DNA of 64,000 bases from Telmatactis stephensoni. Taxonomy: Eukaryota; Cnidaria; Anthozoa; Actiniaria; Isophelliidae. This document shows positions 33,771 through 44,562 of this stretch, piece by piece; the stretch's first letter is position 1, and each line of letters begins with the position of its first letter. The notes below the pieces were generated by a model. It made no database searches. It worked only from the letters and a program-made list of their open reading frames with translations, and was not told where the DNA came from. The position numbers and the translations under genes were made by a program. The DNA lies in contig JALIZF010001827.1 of NCBI GenBank assembly GCA_029948255.1, positions 317,001-381,000 of the forward strand. The letters are read 5' to 3'.

Positions 33771-35050
33771 CGATCGGAAATGGACGGGGATGCTCGTCGT
33801 ACATTTTAGGGGTCAAAATCAGCGATCTGGTACCTTTTAGGGTGTCCCAGACTTTAGTGGACTACCAGAGACATAGCTAGTACCTTTTAGGGTGATTTTT
33901 TCCTCCATCAACGATTAAATACTGGAAACAAAGATCGGATTGCACGACCATCAAATTGTTCGTATATAAATAGACACAATTGATCGCTTGATTGACTAAA
34001 ATATGCAAAATGTTAAATTTAGTGTTTTTGAGTAGGTACCTTTTAGGGGTAAAAACATGTATTGCCACACCCACCCCGGATATGACTTTGGTACCTTTTA
34101 GGGGTCATTTTTAAAATTTCCGACGAGCATCCCCGTCCTCTGATATATAGGAGTCCCCCCCCCCCCCCGGGGTTACGAGATACAGAGATACGGAGTTACA
34201 AAGTTGCAGAGTTACAAAGATACAGAGTTACAAGAAAACAGAGTACAACGATTTCGAATTACAAGAAAACAGTAATTGATATGTAACTAAGTTACTGGCT
34301 AGTAGTAAGGTTAACTTCTTCATGTTTGCCACATGGCTGCAATTTGTCAGTAATATATAACTACCGAATCGCTTTGCATTTTTGCAGCTCCATTTGTGGC
34401 AACTAGTAAACCAGTGTTGTAAATTGAATTGAGACTACTGAAATGAAATGCTGTACGCGTTAGTCATGATCACTATAGAACTCATACTCAGTCAACTGTT
34501 TGTTGGTCGCACGTTTACTCGTAAAGATCACTGTTTATGATGCCGTATAATCGAACCTACTGTGCCTCTCCACAAGGAAATGCCAATTATCAATTACATG
34601 GGGAATGTACTCTAACGATTCTGGTGAAGCCACTTTCTTCACGTCAGCGTTCATCGTAGTCCAAGCGCTTTGGATGCCCAAGTTGAAAACCGATACATGT
34701 GACTTGCAAATTCGAAACCAAACAGATTGAAAACTGAGCCGTGCGCAAACCTCTGCGCAAGAGACTACACGTGAAACGCGAATAAATAAGGACCAATAAG
34801 AGCAAATAAATAATAAATAAAGAAATAAAATAAATAACCACTGCTTTTATGAAAAAAAAAACATCATTATAATATCTATGTTGTGTATCTATTAATATTA
34901 ATGTTAACACCGTTGTAATTCAATATCGTTGTAACTCTGTTTTCTTGTAATTCGAAATCGTTGTAACTCTGTTTTCTTGCAACTCTGTATCTTTGTATCT
35001 TTGTAACTCTGTATCTCTGTATCTCGTAACTCGAATTAGACCATGCCCAT
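33710..35050. mobile_element. TIR element of about 1.34 kb with long inverted ends; G-tract MITE nested in its left end
   Basis: The left end GGGCTTGGTCTAATTCGAG (33710) and right end CTCGAATTAGACCATGCCC (to about 35048) are inverted. The inverted region continues inward as GTTACGAGATACAGAGATAC-type repeats: on the left split by the MITE (33728-33735, then 34172-34275), on the right continuous (34905-35040). A possible target duplication is AGCTCC (33704-33709 and 35051-35056). The interior has no transposase. A polymer-like pattern of GATACA/GTTACA units fills the ends. Confidence 0.75.
33736..34171. mobile_element. G-tract MITE, copy 3 (436 bp)
   Basis: The exact 8-bp duplication GTTACGAG lies at 33728-33735 and 34172-34179. 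The left end is CCT + 28 G + ACTCCGATCGG; the right end is ATAGGAGT + 14 C + GGG. GACGGGGATGCTCGTCG and its complement flank the body. Boxes GGTACCTTTTAGGG occur at about 33828, 33880, 34036 and 34092. It is nested in the left terminal repeat of the 33710-35050 element, in opposite orientation to copies 2 and 4. Confidence 0.93.
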
Positions 35051-35517
35051 AGCTCCGTTGACATTGTTTATTCACACTTATTATATGATTGAGTCTGTTT
35101 CTTTGTTATTCACAACAAGGTGACATTTTGTGTGCGCAGGCGCGATACCGCTGGCCAGTACTTTCGTAATCGCGGGAGACAAAATGGCGCGAATATTTAA
35201 ATTTCCCTTCATACTTACTACATTATTAATAATTTTGGAAACTAAAGATAAATTTAGATGTAAAGTTTGTAAAAGACCAAAGGCTCAAAGGTTCAAAGGT
35301 TTTTTATTTTCCACACGAATTAATATTAATGTTTACAAAAATACTAATTAAAAAAGTGGAGGGCGCAAAAAATACAACCCACGAGGGTTAAGTAAGCTTT
35401 TTTGCACCAAATAGTTTAAGCTATAAACATGGAAGTAGGGCAGAGAGATATAAGCTATTACACACAGTATATCAGTATAAAATGTAAGTGGATAATATTA
35501 AATACTGATAAATTGAT
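35051..35517. other. Intergenic, no gene recognised
   Basis: A 73-codon ORF (35130-35351) after a possible acceptor (GTGTGCGCAG) is not recognisable. Confidence 0.35.
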
Positions 35518-35928
35518 ATGAGCTTTCTTAGACTTCAAGAAAACTGGAAAACGTATTTTCGTGTAAGTAAGGAAACAAGAATTGATAGCAAATTGTCACA
35601 AATTGTAATTAGCATTAGTCAACCTTTATTCCAGCTTGCTGACAAGTTTTTGCGATCCAAAGGAAGGCCTACGCGTATGTGCAAAGCGTCTAGTATTACA
35701 CCGCAGTGTAATAGCAGCATTACATCGCAATGTAATAGCAGCAATGATGGTGATACTTGCTTAGGACAGTCACATTTAATTCCCATGCAACAGCTGCATA
35801 GCAACGAAATAGCAGTTGAACCACCGCATCCTGTTACAAGCACATCATGGACAGCAGAGGAAACATGCTTTGGAGAAGTTCTACGCGGAGCTTTTCAACC
35901 TGTTAAGTTATTAAATCAAAAACAATGA
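35518..35928 (+). CDS. Unrecognised ORF, 136 codons
   Basis: An ATG-to-stop ORF starting MSFLRLQENWKTYFRVS, with a short imperfect internal repeat (SSITPQCNS / SSITSQCNS). It has no signal peptide or known domain that I can name, and no splice sites or paralogue in the window. It is longer than most chance ORFs in this AT-rich region but may be noise or a transposon fragment. Confidence 0.25.
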   Translation: MSFLRLQENWKTYFRVSKETRIDSKLSQIVISISQPLFQLADKFLRSKGRPTRMCKASSITPQCNSSITSQCNSSNDGDTCLGQSHLIPMQQLHSNEIAVEPPHPVTSTSWTAEETCFGEVLRGAFQPVKLLNQKQ

Positions 35929-37157
35929 ATTATTAGACATCCTCTGAGTTCAGAATACATCATACTTATCTAAAACAAAAATATATTTTAAGTACTTCCC
36001 CATTTTTATCACCAATTTCCATGATATATTTTGAAAATAGATAAGATAAGGATGTATTTGCTGTAGAATTTCCATGGGGAATGTCATGTAGATTTGAAAA
36101 TATATGGGGAAATACATTTTTTCTACATAGAATTCAAAATTTCCATATATTTTACAACACCGAAAAAATATATTATATTTCTAGCGATCTTAATATAAAT
36201 AATTATTTTTTCTTTCAATGTATATAAGAAGCAAACAGAAAGCAAATTTCCTTGAATTATATCTTAGCTTATAGGTACATAGCGACAGTAATGTACTTGA
36301 TGTAAAGTTCAAGTTAGGAGTATAAACAAGTAAAATATCATAATATTAGTGTTCCCTATTTTTCCTAACAGAATTAGCAAAATATTTAATCTCAGATATG
36401 ATTCAGCTTGTTATATTTGTGCAGAAAAGTTGGGGGATAAATAATAGATTTCGATATATTCAACTTTTTTTATGTTAAATTTCGAGTAAACAAGAAACTT
36501 CAAGCATTTTGAATGTGGAAGATTTGCAAGCAGAATCATCAGATCGTCTTCATGCTATTCAATGACAAAAATATAGGAATAAAAGACTTACCTCAAGCAT
36601 GTTATCCAATGTTTGTGCTTTTCTTACATTAGAAATCCAATATAGGTTGAAGTGTTGTCCACCATATTTGCTTTCAATACTTGCTTCATCGATGAAAGTT
36701 CAAGTGGTTTTAGACTGGTTTATTGACTGAAAAACTCTTCTATTATTCCATTTATCAAAATTTACAGCTCAATAAATTGATAAAAAACAATCTCTGTGTA
36801 TCATCTTACCCAAATAAGCGGTAAACACGACGGGAAAGACGAACTTCATTTAGTAAACAAGTCACTACAGAAATCCCGCGTTCGGGCAGCGCATGCGCAC
36901 ACGTAATGCCATCCTGTTGTTATTCACAGTAAGAATATCACTGATTACACTTTTTGAATAACAACACAGCAAGATTTATCGCCCCAGCAAAATAGTCGTA
37001 CCTAAATTACGAGGTGTTTTGCCAACTTTTACGGCCGTCGGGTGGGCCTTTTTATCAGTAAGTCAGTGATTGTGTTATAATCAAGAACTACAGTCCTTTA
37101 AATTAAAATTGTGTAAAAAATTCGGAATTCATTCAAATCGCGTACAAGTCATTAGAA
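35929..37157. other. Intergenic, no gene recognised
   Basis: Very AT-rich. No supportable feature. Confidence 0.45.
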
Positions 37158-37570
37158 ATTAGCCACTTTCATACCGTGAAGACTGGGTACGAGTCCCTTA
37201 AACTTTGATGATGGCAACACAAAACTTATGTAGTCAGAAAGAGCACATCGACTAGCTGTATATAATCCCGAGGTTTGATGTTAATCGGATATACATTGAA
37301 AGAGATACAGCAGTTCAAACATGCTAGATTTTACAAAGAACTGTATGGCTGTAGGGACAAATGACCACAAATGTCCCTACAACCATACATTTGCTTTGTA
37401 ATTCTACCATATTAGAACGGCTGTAAAACGTTCAATATTGGACCAATTAACACCAAACTTCGGGATTTTATATGGCTCGATGTGCTCTTTCTGACTATAT
37501 GAGTTTTGCGTTACCATCGTCAAAATTTGAGGGACTCGTACCCAGTCTTCACGGTATGAAAGTGGCTAAT
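37158..37570. mobile_element. Fold-back MITE of 413 bp
   Basis: It begins ATTAGCCACTTTCATACCG and ends with the complement. Arms of about 200 bp pair with moderate mismatch (AGACTGGGTACGAGTCCC / GGGACTCGTACCCAGTCT; GAGCACATCGA / TCGATGTGCTC) around a short centre GTAGGGACA...TGTCCCTAC. No coding capacity. Confidence 0.9.
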
Positions 37571-37989
37571 ACTCCCACTTTTCGTCAAAATGGGAAATAA
37601 CGTACAGGGGGTTAGGTGCACTTTAAGCTTTAACGTCATAAGGAGGTGTACGCATAGCTGTATTGATATTTCAGAGGATCTGCTCTCGGCTTAAATTATC
37701 AAAATTCAACCAGATTTCTGCAACAAAAACGTTTATTGATTTGCTCATTAACATTATGAATGACAAATACCTACTGAAAAAAGGACATTTTCTGGCGTCA
37801 AAATGCTAGCCTCATATACTGAGCTATATAGAATGGGCTCACTGAAGTATACAGCCTGCACGCGTGCATACCTCATTAGCATGTTATTTTACTCAGATGC
37901 TCATTTGCATATATAAGTGAGTTGTACGAACAAGTTCTAATAAATCGAATTCTCTTCAATATTTGAAACAAAGTACAAACTAAAATAGT
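37571..37989. other. Intergenic, nothing recognised
   Basis: No supportable ORF or repeat. Confidence 0.45.
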
Positions 37990-38062
37990 GGCATTGGTGG
38001 CGTAGTGGTTAAGCCACTCGCGTCTCACCGCTGAGGGTGTTCGAAGAGTCCCGGCTCGGCTT
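37990..38062 (+). mobile_element. tRNA-derived SINE head
   Basis: A-box region TGGCGTAGTGGTTAAGC and B-box-like GTGTTCGAAGAGTCCC at tRNA spacing, with no paired acceptor stem. Confidence 0.55.
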
Positions 38063-39245
38063 TTTAAAAACCGTTACTGCTCTTCTGAAAATGATGCCGT
38101 CATGTTTGCTACAGAACGTTACGTTGCTCGCAACGTCAGCGAGAGACTGAGAAGGAGTCTACTAAAGAGAGTTGGGGTACCCGAGTAGCTTTGTCACGTG
38201 ATCTTGGTTGACGAGGAACGCCTGGCGAATATAAAGTATTTCGTAAGTAGTTTGCGTTCGCAAGTAATATCAGTGTTCGCAAGTAATGACTGCTCTCAAG
38301 TAATAAGTAGTCAAAGCGGAAGTTTGCATTTGACAAGTATTAAATCGTCCCAACGAAAGTGAGCTTTCACCTTCGATAACAAGAGATTAAATTTTGAAAG
38401 TCCAATGGCACATCTAAGTTTGTCGCTAAAAATGCCTCAGAAGTTGGCCTGTGAACACGTTTTATTTTAAAGTCAAATTGCGTAAGTAGCGGTTTTAATT
38501 AACTGAGTTTTGAATTCAAAAACAATTTACACGTGTTAAGCATATCTAATTTTGATCCCGAAAACGCGCCATAGCTGTGGTTTATTTTTGTGTAATTCTA
38601 ATAAAAGACGAATTTGTGTTTGGCTGTGGCTTTGTCTATAATTATTTCTTGAATACTGAACATCAAGCAGTTTCGCTTCAACTAAAACCAATAAAATGTT
38701 AATTAGTTTTCAAAGAATGTGATAATTAAAACATTCCGCCTATCCAACATCTAAGTATACTATACTTATTTTGCAGAGGTTAGACGTCAAAATATCGAAA
38801 TTTCTCGATAATTCTACAGTCAGTGGGTGCGTGCTCCACAAGCAGTCTCTGACCATTAATTAAGGGCGTCGCTATTGTTTGATCCAAATGTTTTGAAGGT
38901 ATTTTAATTTTTTTAAGTGTAAAACTAACGTCCCTTAGTAAATAATTCATCAATAAGCTTTCTTCTCGCTTTCACTTTTCGAATACTTTAAGAGTAACAT
39001 GATATAAACGCTTAAGACTTTGTCCTGGTAAGTACATTGAGTGATAAAATAATTCTTTATGGATTCAAGTCAATTTATCATCTACTCTACTTACATGATC
39101 TTTTTTATGTTTCGGTAACTGACGTTGAATTCCATTTTAAGCTAAAGAAAACCATAGCAATCTCAAGTAACAATCGCACTCAATACAGTCAATAGAGTTT
39201 TAAAGGCATTTTGAATTAATTTTGCATTTCTTTTGTTAGCTTTGA
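38063..39245. other. Intergenic, nothing recognised
   Basis: AT-rich with only short ORFs and no bounded repeat. Confidence 0.45.
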
Positions 39246-39471
39246 TTATATTTTTGAGCTGTTTCACAAAAAGTTGATTGAAAGACTATGTGAAAGCATC
39301 TGTTTTATCAAAAGTGTCTATTCTACGTTTTCTGTTATTAAGCACTGTACTAGTCTTTCTGAAACGCTTATTCTGAGTCAAGCTAAAAATATGGAATTTT
39401 AGGCAATAACAGAACGTTATTTTTGCTAAGTTAAGTCACGATTTTTAATTTGCAACCTCAACAAGGCTGAG
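39246..39471 (+). pseudogene. Relic D, duplicated leader exon
   Basis: Homologous to 26370-26606 (GAGCTGTTTCACAAAAAGTT; ACGCTTATTCTGAGTCAAGC) with small indels, ending GAG before GTAAGT (GT at 39472-39473). It shows that the leader block duplicated with the PAN exon. Confidence 0.6.
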
Positions 39472-39692
39472 GTAAGTTGAATGTTTATAAACTATTCAGT
39501 TGTTGATGTAGCTCACTTTTGAAACTAATTATCATAAATAACAGAAAATTGCGAATTTTTAGTTTTTTCCTCAAGCTAGAGGTTTTTTTTGTTTGGTTTT
39601 GTTTTGTTTTATTTTATTTTATGGCTGCAGAGAAAATCAATGCTCAATAGTTTTACAAGGTTACTATATTTTTCAGATCTTTTTTTCTCTAG

Positions 39693-39860
39693 AATTTGAA
39701 ATGTAATTAACTATCTGACCTCATAATTCCATTGTTGTCATGCTTAAATTTCGTGACCAGCCCTTTCCATTGTGTTGGCAACTGTTACTCAGGGCTAGTG
39801 TTTCCACTGCCTGAAGACATCATCCATGGAAAATATCATAGGATACTCCTACAAGAACAC
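39693..39860 (+). pseudogene. Relic D, decayed PAN-like exon
   Basis: It aligns with the start of gene B's exon, including the acceptor TTTCTCTAG and AATTTGAAATG, but the ATG (39701) is followed at once by TAA. A 2-base deletion near 39837 shifts the frame, and similarity stops at CAAGAACA (about 39860), so the second half of the domain and any EGF exon are gone. The short intron upstream (about 220 bp) probably preserves the pre-expansion state of gene B's 3.8-kb 5' intron. Confidence 0.8.
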
Positions 39861-40390
39861 ATTGATTTCATCAAAACTTTCATCTAAGCATAACAACTGT
39901 TGGGAAAGTCCATTTGAATCAGTCTAGTAATTAGTCGAAGAGTGGAAACTGTTATAGTCATGCCTACTGCTAGGCAGATTGAGGCTTTATAACAGCGGTT
40001 CTCAATCACACGCACCCTCCGACAATTTTTTTCTCGTTCGAAAACTGAGTTTTCATGGACGTCAATGAAAAGCGTTTCCATGACAATTTTCTTTTTATTT
40101 TACTGCACTGAATTTTCGTGCCGTTGTTTCTGATTACAACTTTTCATTGAACGATCACAAATACCAAATAAACAGACAAAAAGCATATAGAAATCATATG
40201 TATACTAAATTCGAGGAGAATTGTAGATCACGAATATAGATTTGCGAAACTGAGACCGTCATTATCAACGGTCGACTGATTTTATGCTCATTCAGCAGGT
40301 CACGAAGGTCACGAACGAATTTTATGAATTACCCATTTTTGTGGTTGCTGGCGAAAAGGGACGGACCATTAGATTTTTTTTTGTGTGTGT

Positions 40391-40421
<31 letters not shown>

Positions 40422-42304
40422 GGGGGGGTAGGGGGGTTGGGCAATAACCAAAAACAAATTCGAGCAAAGCCTTAAACGAAAAAAAAAAAAAAATCGTGCA
40501 CAACAAAAGTGCCAGAAAAAAAAATTCGTGCAAGTAGCTTAATATTGTTGAATATTATATAGAGAAGTAAACGACCAAAACACGAATAAATCCTAAGGCA
40601 AAAGTACTCGCAAATCAACCAAAAGCAGTCAGCTGCGAACAAATGTGGTAAAAGATTTTTGTCGAGCGGCTCGCGTTTCGCGCTCGCAACACCTAAACAT
40701 GTATATTTTTAAACATCACTATAGCTACAAATCTTTTAGCATCCATTGCACGTTTTTACTCACTGCAAGAGCTTTTCATAGCAATTTCCTCGTACTGAAA
40801 GGTACATGTATATACATACAGGCGCACAAAAAATAAGTAATAACTATTCAAAAATATAAAACTTATAAATGAATCATAAAGCAACAAAAATACCCTTCTG
40901 GGCACCCTTTGGTTTGGTTGTTCAGCTGCGTCCCCCTCCCCCACCCCCCAAAAAAGAATGTGACCTGCTACGGCCCTGTTCCTGGCCCTCATCCCTCCAT
41001 TTCTTCAAAGCTTACAAAAAGCATAAGTCTTTGGTTAATTTCCTGTGGAACTTTGCCATATAAAGGATCGAACACCGATATGTTTAAGCGTATTTTCAGA
41101 ACGATAATTATTATCTATTATTAAACAATAAATGCATGGAACTTAGGGTGTACATTTGTGCTGCTTTCACTATAAAAATCGAAATGTCTAAAAAATCTAA
41201 AAAAATAAGAATTTGTGAAAAATTAACTCTCGAAAAAAATATCCTGCAAGCAAATCATGTGGGGAAAAAATTCCTGCACCGCCACAAAGGACAAAAAAAA
41301 ATCGTGCACAGCAAAAATTGCCCACCACTATGTCATCGAACGTGTAAGTAAGTCTGTGACTTTCCGTGAAGCGTTCGGCTTTTTACGAACTGAGAACGGA
41401 AATATGTCGTTCACCTCTTGACACATTTTACGCGATTTTCTCGTATGAAATATCTAACTTTGAAACTCAAGGATTGAGCGACGTCTTTTCGCACGGGGTT
41501 TTGAGAATCAGTTCAAAATGGCACCCACACCACAAATCTTCCGAACACTGGCAGAACATACGAACACACGAACACCGATGGAGAAACCGCTGACCTGTAC
41601 GTCGAAGAAACGTTTAGTATTGCAGACTGGCTTTCGCATGTGCTCGATCGCGGTTTTTCTTTCTACACTAAATATAGGTGTTTGTTTGACAACCATTGAG
41701 CTGCAGATCGTAGACATGGCTTCTTCTGTACCACACTTTTATTTTTATGTGTATTCATGAATTTTAATAATCATCACTTCGCGTGCCGGGCCAGGGTATT
41801 CTGCAGTTGCTCCAATGACCAAAATCGAATTATAGTTCATTTGCTCATTATAGATTACAGTAATTATAATAATGGTCTTGCAAAACATATACTGTACTAT
41901 CAGTTGACAAATGTCCTTTCACCTAATTTTTGTGCTAGATTTTCCCTGTTACCAAGACATTCATGATTTAAAAATAATAATACCAAACCTATGACAACTG
42001 TGAATAAACAATTCTTGTGTGTAAATACGCAATTGTTGACTGCACGCGTTAGTAGCTCCGCTCCCATTGGCTCGTGTTTTCTTGCGATGTGCCTTAAATT
42101 CCCAACTACAGGTCGTAACTTCAAAGGTAAACGATGAGCTAGAACAACATATACAACGTGATTAAGCCAGTAAAAAATAATTGTAGGGGTATCCTATATG
42201 TGATATCTGCCTGCAATGTAGTGCACCAGCCTATTAACCAAAGAGTACAACCACCTCTCTCAGTGTGATGATGAGTGGTTTAGCTCATATTGCCTCTCCG
42301 ATAT
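39861..42304. other. Intergenic; microsatellite and poly-A motifs, no gene recognised
   Basis: It contains (GT)n then a run of about 24 G (40382-40430) and two related groups of A-rich TCGTGCA(C/A) motifs near 40490-40535 and 41240-41310, which look like pieces of one repeat. ORFs at 40756-41760 overlap on both strands and have no recognisable domains. Confidence 0.45.
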
Positions 42305-42480
42305 CAGGGGCGTATCCAGGGGGGGGGTCCTAGGGTGCCCGTGACCCCCTTTGAAAACAAAAAGATGATATAAATAAAAGAAACAGACTGGAGAAAGATT
42401 GAGAAATTGGAAGTGTGACCCCCCTTTGGTGGAAAATGGAAAGTGTGACCCCCCCTTGAAATATTCTGGATACGCCCCTG
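42305..42480. mobile_element. hAT-like MITE, 176 bp
   Basis: A perfect 15-bp TIR, CAGGGGCGTATCCAG, at 42305-42319 and in complement at 42466-42480. The CAGGGG...ATCC start is typical of hAT elements. The interior repeats GTGACCCCC-TTG-AAA. A clear 8-bp duplication is not seen; only GATAT is shared. Confidence 0.75.
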
Positions 42481-43244
42481 GATATATTTCCTTTCTACCA
42501 TTTAGATGATCATGAATTGACTAAATTGTCTTTCAATTCAAACACTGATTGTCTCTGTTCCGCCAGAAAAATTGCTAACTTAAAATTAATTCTGTACCTT
42601 GTTTTGACATAATGTCATCTATTAACAGCCTTTCTCGTATAGATATAGACTCCCATCTGCCTTTGGCAGCAAATTTTGATTATCACTCTACACATGACTT
42701 CCATTCAAGCAACGCACTCAATCAAGCCTTGTTGATAATTCCTTTTAATTTCAGCCTTACATTTCAATATTAGGTAGTTTGACTGCTAATTATGATTCCT
42801 TTTGTCAGATTTTAAATGATTTCAATTACTCTTTTTTCTATCATTGATCTCTCTGAAACTAGAATTAAACAACATATGGAGCCAATTGTCGATAATAACC
42901 TTCCTGGATATGGTTTGTTTTTTGTTTTTTGTTGTTTCTTTTTTGTCTCAACCAACCTTGTCGAATGCTGGAGTGGAGACGTAGGATTTTATATAAGATA
43001 ACGTTCCTTTTATAAAAAGAAGTGATTTATGCTCCTCTGAAGTTCTGATGAAGTTGAATATGAATCCCTCTGGGTTGAATTTGTAATACATCACCAACAT
43101 AATATAGTCGGCTTCTCTACAGACATCCTAGTTCTAAGTTAGACAACACTGCAGAATTTTTGTACAAAATGATAAAATTAACAAAGAAAAGAAATACTGT
43201 ATATATTAATGGTGACTTTAGTATATGTAATCGAATGGGGCCGA

Positions 43245-43333
43245 GTAAAATTAAGGATTAATTCACGAGTGTTTTCGCGGCGAGGGCAATTTGAAAACTT
43301 TGAAAACACTCGTGAATTAATCCTTAATTTTAC
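43245..43333. repeat. Fold-back with perfect 32-bp arms
   Basis: GTAAAATTAAGGATTAATTC... (43245-43276) and its exact complement (43302-43333), loop about 25 bp. Outer arms extend imperfectly to GTAATCG / CGATTAC. Confidence 0.88.
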
Positions 43334-44179
43334 GAGGAACCATGCGATTACTTGTTTATAATATTGGGGCAAAATGTTTATTTGTGACATTTTATGGTTT
43401 CTAATCAGTTGAACGCGTAGCGTAAACATGAAAAGAAACGAATCAAGGTAGAGCGACAACATACAAACCCAACAAATTCAAGCCCAAGCCGGAAAACAAT
43501 AAAAAAAGACATAACAGTTTCAAAACATACTTAGTTTATTTCTGTTTATAACTGAACTGCTTACAATCTTTTTGTATATATTTTTGCAAATTCTCAGCTG
43601 GAATAAGTTTTTGTTCTCTATGGGTCAGAATGAACCATCGACCGAGTGTCAAAATGCACATCAAAAAAACAAAATTTTATGCCTAACATTAGCTTAGTAA
43701 CTTTGAAAATCAGCTCATTTCATATAAATAATTGTTTCGAAATCTTATGTGAACATAAAAACTTATGAAGCGTCCTAAAACACTCCAAGAAAGTAAATTT
43801 TGCAGTCCAAAACTGGTAGCATTGTACATGAAGCTGTGAGCGACAGTTATCAACACAACAAAACTTCAAAAAATCACTCATAAAACTGTTTCAAATATCT
43901 TGAAAGTCCGTTCATTTACAGTGAAGAATTGTTTTGAAGTCTTTGCATTGTATGAACATAAAAGCTTTAGAGATTTTCAAAAACTACTTCCAAGAAGCAA
44001 TTTTGTAGTCCAAAACCAGCACCGTTTCAAGTAAACTTCCAGTGGCCGGTTGTGAGTGTTTTTCATTCATGGTGTGAATGTTACTAGGCGACCAGCGACC
44101 AATCGCGTGCGAGTAATACGGCCCCGAATTAAGGAAAAAAGCCCTTCTTGATTAGCCAATCAGAATCGGGTAATTTTGC

Positions 44180-44562
44180 CCCTGGGGGGGGGGGGGACTC
44201 CTATATATAAGAGGACGGGGATGCTCGTCGGAAATTTTAAAAATGACCCTAAAAGGTACCAAAGTCATATCCGGGTGGGCGTGGCAATACATGTTTTTAC
44301 CCCTAAAAGGTACCAACTCAAAAACACTAAATTTAACATTTTGCATATTTTAGCTGATGCTCGTGCAATCCGATCTTTGTTTCCAGTATTTAGTCGTTGA
44401 TAGAGGAAAAAATTACCCTAAAAGGCACCAGCTATGTCTCTGGTAGTCCACTAAAGTCTGGACACCCTAAAAGGTACCAAATCGCTGATTTTGACCCCTA
44501 AAAGGTACGACGAGCATCCCCGTCCATTTCCGATCGGGGTCCCCCCCCCCCCCCCCCCCGGG
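44180..44562. mobile_element. G-tract MITE, copy 4 (383 bp)
   Basis: The exact duplication AATTTTGC lies at 44172-44179 and 44563-44570. The left end is CCCT + 13 G + ACTCCTATATAT; the right end is CGATCGGGGT + 19 C + GGG. GACGGGGATGCTCGTCG and its complement are next to the ends. Boxes CCCTAAAAGG(T/C)ACC occur at about 44247, 44301, 44415, 44464 and 44496. It shares its body with copy 3 (ACTAAATTTAACATTTTGCA). Nested inside the 43226-44579 insertion. Confidence 0.93.

Noticed and set aside
12631..38062. Functional tRNA genes at the SINE heads
   Set aside because: A and B boxes are present but acceptor and anticodon stems do not pair properly, and two copies share a non-tRNA body.
40383..40430. 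A fifth G-tract MITE at the (GT)n-(G)n run
   Set aside because: No ACTCC inner end, no CCCTAAAAGGTACC boxes and no 8-bp duplication.
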